The notes under the pieces were generated by a model. The model saw only the letters and a list, made by a program, of their open reading frames with translations. It ran no database searches and was not told the DNA's origin. DNA of 6,645 nucleotides from an uncultured Clostridia bacterium. Its GTDB lineage: Bacteria; Bacillota; Clostridia; Christensenellales; UBA1242. Shown one piece after another: positions 5,776-6,645 of this stretch. A program made the position numbers and the translations under genes. Numbering within the stretch: position 1 is the first letter of the stretch; each line of letters starts with the position of its first letter. The stretch is from positions 1 to 6,645 of the forward strand of contig CAKVEY010000051.1 in the NCBI GenBank assembly GCA_934746185.1, read 5' to 3'.

Positions 5776-6246
5776 TCAAATAAGCACAATACATATAAAA
5801 ATTGCAAATAATACCCCCAATTTTTTATATAAAACGCCATATTTTAAATTTAAGTTTTTACTATCATTTAATTTAACTTTAAAATTTTCTAAATTTTTTT
5901 CTAAAAATTCATTTTGAATTAAACAATCGTTTAGTCCTACCCCTTTTAAAAAATTTAAAATTTCTTCATTTTCTTCTTTTGTTAAAATGTTTAAAAATTC
6001 ATAATTTTTTCCGTTTAAATAATTTTGATAGTTTTTAATTAATAAGTTAATGTCTTTATTTGTTGAATTAAATTCGTTTAAAATTTGTATAATATCAGTC
6101 TTATAAAAACTAATTTGATTTTTTATATAAATAATTAGATTATTAAATTCTACATAAAATTTTTCTTTTTCTTTATAACTATCGCCAAATTTATATCCTA
6201 AGTAACTAATTAAGCCAAAAATTAGCCCAAGTAACGCGTATTTCAT
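5776..6246 (-). CDS. spoIIIAB: Stage III sporulation protein AB (SpoIIIAB)
   Basis: SpoIIIAB is a mother-cell membrane protein that belongs to the SpoIIIA complex and resembles GspF-like proteins of type II secretion systems. The 156-residue protein (about 171 in B. subtilis) has a membrane helix at each end (about 3-20 and 140-156) around a helical middle domain rich in N, K and E. Family signs are the helix NNLIIYIKNQISFYKTDI (35-52), NFLKGVGLNDCLIQNEFLEK (98-117) and the closing YKKLGVLFAIFICIVLI. The ATG overlaps the spoIIIAA stop by four bases (ATGA, 6243-6246). AAGGTT in the end of spoIIIAA serves as a weak ribosome binding site. Sequence identity to the family is less obvious in the middle, so the call rests partly on position. 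Confidence 0.92.
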   Translation of the reverse strand: MKYALLGLIFGLISYLGYKFGDSYKEKEKFYVEFNNLIIYIKNQISFYKTDIIQILNEFNSTNKDINLLIKNYQNYLNGKNYEFLNILTKEENEEILNFLKGVGLNDCLIQNEFLEKNLENFKVKLNDSKNLNLKYGVLYKKLGVLFAIFICIVLI

Positions 6247-6645
6247 ACTAACCTTACCAAGTTTTCGTCAAACACGCCTTCTATTGTTCCTGCACCATTT
6301 TTTTGACTTAAAACTACAATTCGTTTAAATATTTTTTTGTGTAATACATCGTTAAATAAATATTTTTCTTTAAGTTCTTCAATATTTTTTGCGTGAGCGC
6401 TTGCTAGTAAGTTAATTCCCGAATTTGAAGCATAAATAATACTTTCTATATCTTCTCTGTTGCCTAATTCATCTGCTACAATTAAGTTTGGCGACATACT
6501 TCTTATTCCGTTTTCAAAACCAATTTTTTTATTGCTATAAACCAAAATATCGCTAAATTTTCCAACGTCCATTGTAGGAACGCCTTTAATAGAAGCACTT
6601 ATTTCATTTCTTTCGTCTAAAATAAGCACATTTAAAGCGAAATCT
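6243..6645 (-). CDS. spoIIIAA: Stage III sporulation protein AA (SpoIIIAA), ATPase, C-terminal part (cut by window edge)
   Basis: SpoIIIAA is a cytoplasmic AAA-type ATPase, related to type II/IV secretion motor ATPases, thought to power the SpoIIIA-SpoIIQ channel. The last 133 residues are present. The N-terminal half with the Walker A (P-loop) lies outside the window. Visible are VLILDERNEISASIKGVP (6-23), the GIRSMSP segment (46-52), the Walker B-like strand LIVADELG (54-61) with its acidic pair, and the SAHAKNIEEL histidine motif (82-91). An arginine- and lysine-rich end (KKIFKRIVVLSQKNGAGTIEGV) completes it. A GTG at 6629 lies in mid-gene and is not the start, because the frame continues to the edge and the family has a longer N-terminus. 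The operon promoter, expected to be of the sigma-E type as in Bacillus, lies beyond the edge. Confidence 0.95.
   Translation of the reverse strand, partial: DFALNVLILDERNEISASIKGVPTMDVGKFSDILVYSNKKIGFENGIRSMSPNLIVADELGNREDIESIIYASNSGINLLASAHAKNIEELKEKYLFNDVLHKKIFKRIVVLSQKNGAGTIEGVFDENLVRLV

Noticed and set aside
5732..5917. Plus-strand open frame with repeating MHSTMRSTMQYTMQ
   Set aside because: The repeated peptide is just the translation of the 12-bp DNA repeat. The rest is antisense to spoIIIAB, and no ribosome binding site is seen.

Overview
The window is an AT-rich, tightly packed stretch in which every supported gene lies on the minus strand. It suggests a low-GC, endospore-forming Firmicute of the Clostridia type. 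Three things point there: a nearly complete spoIIIA operon, AGGAG-like ribosome binding sites with ATG starts, and the order spoIIIA, asp23-like gene, nusB, xseA, xseB. TGA is used as a stop codon, so this is not a Mollicute code. I cannot name the genus.

Read in the direction of transcription (high to low coordinates), the first block is 6645 to 2370. It holds spoIIIAA (cut by the window edge), then spoIIIAB, AC, AD, AE, AF, AG and AH. These proteins form the mother-cell side of the feeding tube (SpoIIIA-SpoIIQ channel) that connects the mother cell to the forespore during engulfment. AA is the cytoplasmic ATPase. AB to AE are membrane components. AF, AG and AH carry ring-building domains in the space between the two membranes. 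The genes overlap or sit a few bases apart, except for a 56-base gap between AB and AC. That gap contains a striking 44-bp element that is at once a three-copy 12-bp tandem repeat and an imperfect palindrome. It abuts the spoIIIAC ribosome binding site.

A clear intrinsic terminator follows spoIIIAH. One base beyond its T-tract begins the -35 box of a near-consensus sigma-A promoter (TTGACA, 18 bases, TATAAT). This promoter drives the second block: an Asp23/Gls24 gene (yqhY-like), nusB, xseA and xseB, all overlapping. These are housekeeping genes for transcription antitermination and exonuclease VII. After xseB, the 5' end of a further membrane protein gene runs off the left edge.

Compared with Bacillus subtilis, the accB-accC pair between spoIIIAH and yqhY and folD between nusB and xseA are missing. 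No mobile element, tRNA, rRNA or CRISPR array was seen. The content is ordinary core and sporulation biology. The AB-AC repeat and the fused terminator-promoter junction are the unusual parts.
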